From Methanomicrobiales archaeon (lineage in GTDB: Archaea > Halobacteriota > Methanomicrobia > Methanomicrobiales > JACTUA01): a stretch of 8,858 nt of DNA. The stretch lies in assembly GCA_028679035.1 (NCBI GenBank), contig JAJRCL010000109.1:1-8858 (forward strand), written 5' to 3'. Below, piece after piece: positions 6,925 through 8,858 of the stretch. A program made the position numbers and the translations under genes. Every line of letters begins with the position of its first letter. Position 1 is the first letter of the stretch. The notes beneath the pieces are model-generated. The model was not told the origin of the DNA and did not search any database. It saw only the letters and a list, made by a program, of their open reading frames with translations.

Positions 6925-7037
6925 GCTGCGGTGGCCTAGTTGGTTAGGGCGCCAGACTCATAGGGTCGTGTGCAAGAATCGGTACGCCCATCATCTGAGA
7001 CATCTGGAGATCGCGGGATCGTAACCCGCTCGCAGCA
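6925..7037 (+). tRNA. Elongator tRNA-Met (CAT) with a 39-nt intron
   Basis: All arms fold. The acceptor is GCTGCGG (6925-6931) with TCGCAGC (7030-7036), closing in one G-U, and the discriminator is A at 7037. The D arm is GCCT/GGGC with loop AGTTGGTTA. The anticodon stem is CCAGA (6952-6956) with TCTGG (7003-7007), anticodon CAT at 6959-6961, variable loop AGATC, and T stem GCGGG/CCCGC. CCA is not encoded. The G1-C72 pair and an anticodon stem without three G-C pairs argue against the initiator tRNA. The loop CTCATA plus ATCTGGAG after the intron matches archaeal elongator Met better than tRNA-Ile2, which also has a CAT gene anticodon; that alternative is not fully excluded. The T-loop is ATCGTAA, with A54 and T58 instead of the usual T54 and A58. 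Confidence 0.93.
6963..7001 (+). other. tRNA intron between positions 37 and 38 with bulge-helix-bulge splice sites
   Basis: Removing 6963-7001 restores a 7-nt anticodon loop. The central 4-bp helix is CTCA (6957-6960) with TGAG (6996-6999). It is flanked by two 3-nt bulges, TAG (6961-6963) and ACA (7000-7002), each cut after its second nucleotide, which is the archaeal endonuclease pattern. The outer intron helix is weak (GGT 6964-6966 with ATC 6993-6995). A competing hairpin, GGG-U-CGT (6963-6969) with ACG-CCC (6984-6989) and one bulged U, is possible. Confidence 0.88.
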
Positions 7038-7044
7038 CTCCTCT

Positions 7045-7056
7045 GTTTTATTTTTC
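7045..7056 (+). terminator. T-rich terminator of the tRNA
   Basis: TTTTATTTTT (7046-7055) starts 8 nt after the discriminator base, a typical archaeal oligo-T stop. The remaining 7056-7168 to the convergent gene holds nothing I recognise apart from a purine-rich tract at 7127-7143. Confidence 0.6.
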
Positions 7057-7168
7057 TGTGCGAAACATCCAATTTTGACACGGATGGATCCAGTGATGCC
7101 GGATAAGATACACCGAAGGATTCAGGAAGAGAGAAGAGGGTTAGAAACATGAGACCGGGCAGAAAATT

Positions 7169-8575
7169 TCAGGATTTCCGCATCCCGGTTTCAATACCAT
7201 AGTGTTCCCTGATGAAACTGCGGATATATTCGGATTCTATCCAGCCCTGATCCAGCTGGTCGATGCAGGAGTCGATGATCTGGGCCTGATGATGAATCTT
7301 ATCGCTGATCTCCCCACCCTGCAGGTCTGCAAAGCCCACGATTACCGAAAGCGGGTTACGGATGTGGTCCCCGAGAATAGCAAACTGGAGAATATGATCT
7401 TCCACCTTGGTGAGAATGTCGCGTTCCAGCTCTTCGACAAGTCTCCGGTCAGAGATATCGGTAACGACCGCTAATGAACCGGAGAAGTTCCCCTGCTCGT
7501 CGCTTATACCGGATGTACAGAACCGGGTAGGAATCCGGGTCCCATCCTTTTTCCGCAGGTCCAGCTCGTATATTCCGTTTGCCCATCCCTTCCCGCTGTT
7601 CAGGTTCAGAAATGCTGTCGGATTTGCGCCGGTGTCAACGAAATCCAGGAAGTGGTGGTCCCGGAGTTCGGCTTCCGTGTATCCCAGCATCGCCGCCATT
7701 CGGGGATTACTGTATGTGGTCATACCATTCTGGTCCGTCGACCAGATTCCTTCCTGCGCGAGTTCGACCAGCTGTCGGTATTTCTGTTCCGAGGCGCGGA
7801 CGAGGTCCTCTGCTTTTTTCCGCTCCGTTATATCCCGGAAGGTGAGGACCACCCCGTTCATTGTTCCTTTATCGTCAAGTATCGGGCAGATATTCCATTC
7901 CACCGGTATATGCTGCCCGTTCTTTGACACCAGCATCGATGTGTGATGCGGACAGGTATGGTCGGATTGGCCGGTTCGAATTTTTTCAAGTTCGCGGGAA
8001 AGGAAGGCATCTTCGGTCTCCTCCAGTACGAACACCCGGGAGAGGGGCAGGTGTTCTACAGGTGATGCATCAGAGCCGGTGAGGGAACTTGCCACAGGGT
8101 TCAGGAGGCGGACGATTCCTGCCGCATCGGTAGCAATTACCCCGTCACCGATACTCCGCATCGTCGTGGCGAGGAACTGTCGGTTTTCCCGCAGTTCCTT
8201 CTCTGCCTTGTGCTTATACAGGGCGATTTCCAGGGACGTGTTCACTTCCCGTTCGTTGTACGGCTTCAGGACGTATCCGAAAGGATCGGTGATCTTTGCA
8301 CGCCCGATTGTTTCCGGGTCAGAATACGCGGTGGCATAGATGACCGGTATGTCCAGCTGTTCCCGGATTTTCATGGATGCCTCGATACCGTCCATATTCC
8401 CTTGCAGCCGGATGTCCATGAGGATGATGTCCGGTTTCTGGGAGAGCGCGGTCTCAATCGCTTCCTTGCCGGTACTGACGGTGCCGACCACAGTGTAGTG
8501 TAATCCGACAAGGATGCTGGCGAGATCCAGGGCGACGAGATACTCATCTTCGACGATAAGAACATTTCTTCCCAT
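7169..8575 (-). CDS. Response regulator receiver with two PAS domains and an H-box-like C-terminal helical segment
   Basis: Cytoplasmic signalling protein, 468 residues, with no membrane segment. The receiver domain (1-120) is complete: acidic pair Glu9/Asp10, phospho-acceptor Asp54 in IILMDIRL, Thr82, and Lys104-Pro105. Two PAS domains follow, about 128-250 (ending FRDITERKK, Asp248) and about 262-376 (ending VVTDISDRR, Asp373). Their ligand cannot be told from sequence. The last 80 or so residues are helical and resemble a HisKA dimerisation helix pair (FAILGDHIRNPLSVIVGF), but no ATPase domain follows. Aligned on RxPL, His404 falls one position after the normal phospho-histidine site, which is Asp403 here. 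Starts 3 nt after the stop of the upstream kinase gene with GGAG 9 nt before the ATG, so the two are surely co-transcribed and the kinase probably phosphorylates Asp54. No DNA-binding output domain is present. Convergent to the tRNA. Confidence 0.9.
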   Translation of the reverse strand: MGRNVLIVEDEYLVALDLASILVGLHYTVVGTVSTGKEAIETALSQKPDIILMDIRLQGNMDGIEASMKIREQLDIPVIYATAYSDPETIGRAKITDPFGYVLKPYNEREVNTSLEIALYKHKAEKELRENRQFLATTMRSIGDGVIATDAAGIVRLLNPVASSLTGSDASPVEHLPLSRVFVLEETEDAFLSRELEKIRTGQSDHTCPHHTSMLVSKNGQHIPVEWNICPILDDKGTMNGVVLTFRDITERKKAEDLVRASEQKYRQLVELAQEGIWSTDQNGMTTYSNPRMAAMLGYTEAELRDHHFLDFVDTGANPTAFLNLNSGKGWANGIYELDLRKKDGTRIPTRFCTSGISDEQGNFSGSLAVVTDISDRRLVEELERDILTKVEDHILQFAILGDHIRNPLSVIVGFADLQGGEISDKIHHQAQIIDSCIDQLDQGWIESEYIRSFIREHYGIETGMRKS

Positions 8576-8578
8576 TGG

Positions 8579-8858
8579 TCATTTCTCCATCAGTCTGAAT
8601 TGAATAGCAAATGCGGTCCCGTGGTCTGCAGTAAGCGTGATTGTTCCTCCGATCTGTTTAACCAGTGAATTGACCAGTTTTAACCCCAGAGAGGTGGAAT
8701 TCCGGAAATCGGAAGAGGGGGGGAATCCGATCCCGTTGTCGGCAATTTTGAGAAGCACCATCTGATCGTTTTCATGCCGGAATTCCACCGCGATGACCCC
8801 CTGTTTGCCGTCCGGGAACGCATGTTTCAGGGCGTTTGTGATGAGTTCGTTTACGATA
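8579..8858 (-). CDS. Sensor histidine kinase, C-terminal ATPase domain only (N-terminal part outside window)
   Basis: The frame is open to the window edge; its last 92 residues are visible. They form a HATPase domain of the type joined to HisKA_2 (related to HWE kinases): N-box NELITNALKHAFPDG at the beginning, DNGIGFPP as the D/G1 box, then SLGLKLVNSLVKQIGG as the G2 lid region and a final GTAFAIQF strand. The role is autophosphorylation of a His in the missing part and transfer to a receiver domain, most plausibly the REC of the gene starting 3 nt downstream. The GTG at 8788 in this frame lies inside the ATPase fold, so it is not the real start. Sensor domains and promoter are beyond the window. 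Confidence 0.9.
   Translation of the reverse strand, partial: IVNELITNALKHAFPDGKQGVIAVEFRHENDQMVLLKIADNGIGFPPSSDFRNSTSLGLKLVNSLVKQIGGTITLTADHGTAFAIQFRLMEK

Noticed and set aside
6706..6939. A 77-codon frame whose ATG overlaps the pycA stop as ATGA, as if it were a third pyc-operon gene.
   Set aside because: It runs through the T-rich stop region and the tRNA promoter and ends inside the tRNA D arm. Its composition is not protein-like and no motif is seen.
6925..7037. Initiator tRNA-Met.
   Set aside because: It has G1-C72 rather than A1-U72 and lacks three consecutive G-C pairs in the anticodon stem.

Overview
The window looks like chromosome of a methanogenic archaeon, most likely order Methanomicrobiales (Methanoregula/Methanosphaerula/Methanolinea-like). 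Reasons: a split two-subunit pyruvate carboxylase (PycA + PycB) of archaeal type; an intron-containing elongator tRNA-Met(CAT) without encoded CCA, spliced at the archaeal 37/38 position through a bulge-helix-bulge fold; archaeal TATA/box A promoters and oligo-T stops; and a REC-PAS-PAS sensory protein next to a HisKA_2-type histidine kinase, a style common in these methanogens. Genus is an inference. Coding DNA is GC-rich, while the promoter gaps are visibly AT-richer.

Region 1 (1-3312, plus strand) is a compact biotin operon: birA (5' end outside the window), bioY (biotin-binding S component), two ABC ATPases (ecfA1, ecfA2) and ecfT. bioY/ecfA1 overlap by ATGA, ecfA1/ecfA2 by GTGA, and ecfA2/ecfT by 37 nt. 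Together they encode a complete dedicated ECF biotin importer plus the ligase that attaches biotin to protein. The first ATPase lacks the switch histidine (Gln in its place) and has Glu at the Q-loop, whereas the second is canonical, so an asymmetric ATPase pair is predicted.

Region 2 (3313-3500) is a 188-nt gap with a TATA-type promoter near 3435-3444. Region 3 (3501-6709) holds pycB and pycA, overlapping by ATGA. PycB carries the carboxyltransferase barrel and the biotinyl lysine; PycA is the biotin carboxylase. Biotin imported and attached by region 1 is thus used next door to make oxaloacetate from pyruvate, the anaplerotic step feeding the incomplete TCA pathway of methanogens.

Region 4 (6710-7168) has T-runs after pycA, a box A/box B stable-RNA promoter, the tRNA gene with a 39-nt intron, and a T-rich stop. 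Region 5 (7169-8858, minus strand, convergent with the rest) carries the C-terminal end of a HisKA_2-type histidine kinase (runs off the window) followed 3 nt later by a REC-PAS-PAS protein. That protein ends in a HisKA-like H-box segment whose His/acid order is swapped, and it has no ATPase domain.

No insertion sequence, CRISPR array, phage gene or other mobile element is visible. The most interesting items are the asymmetric ECF ATPase pair, the ATPase-less terminal helical module of the REC-PAS-PAS protein, the unusual T-loop of the tRNA, and the joining of biotin uptake, attachment and use in one locus.
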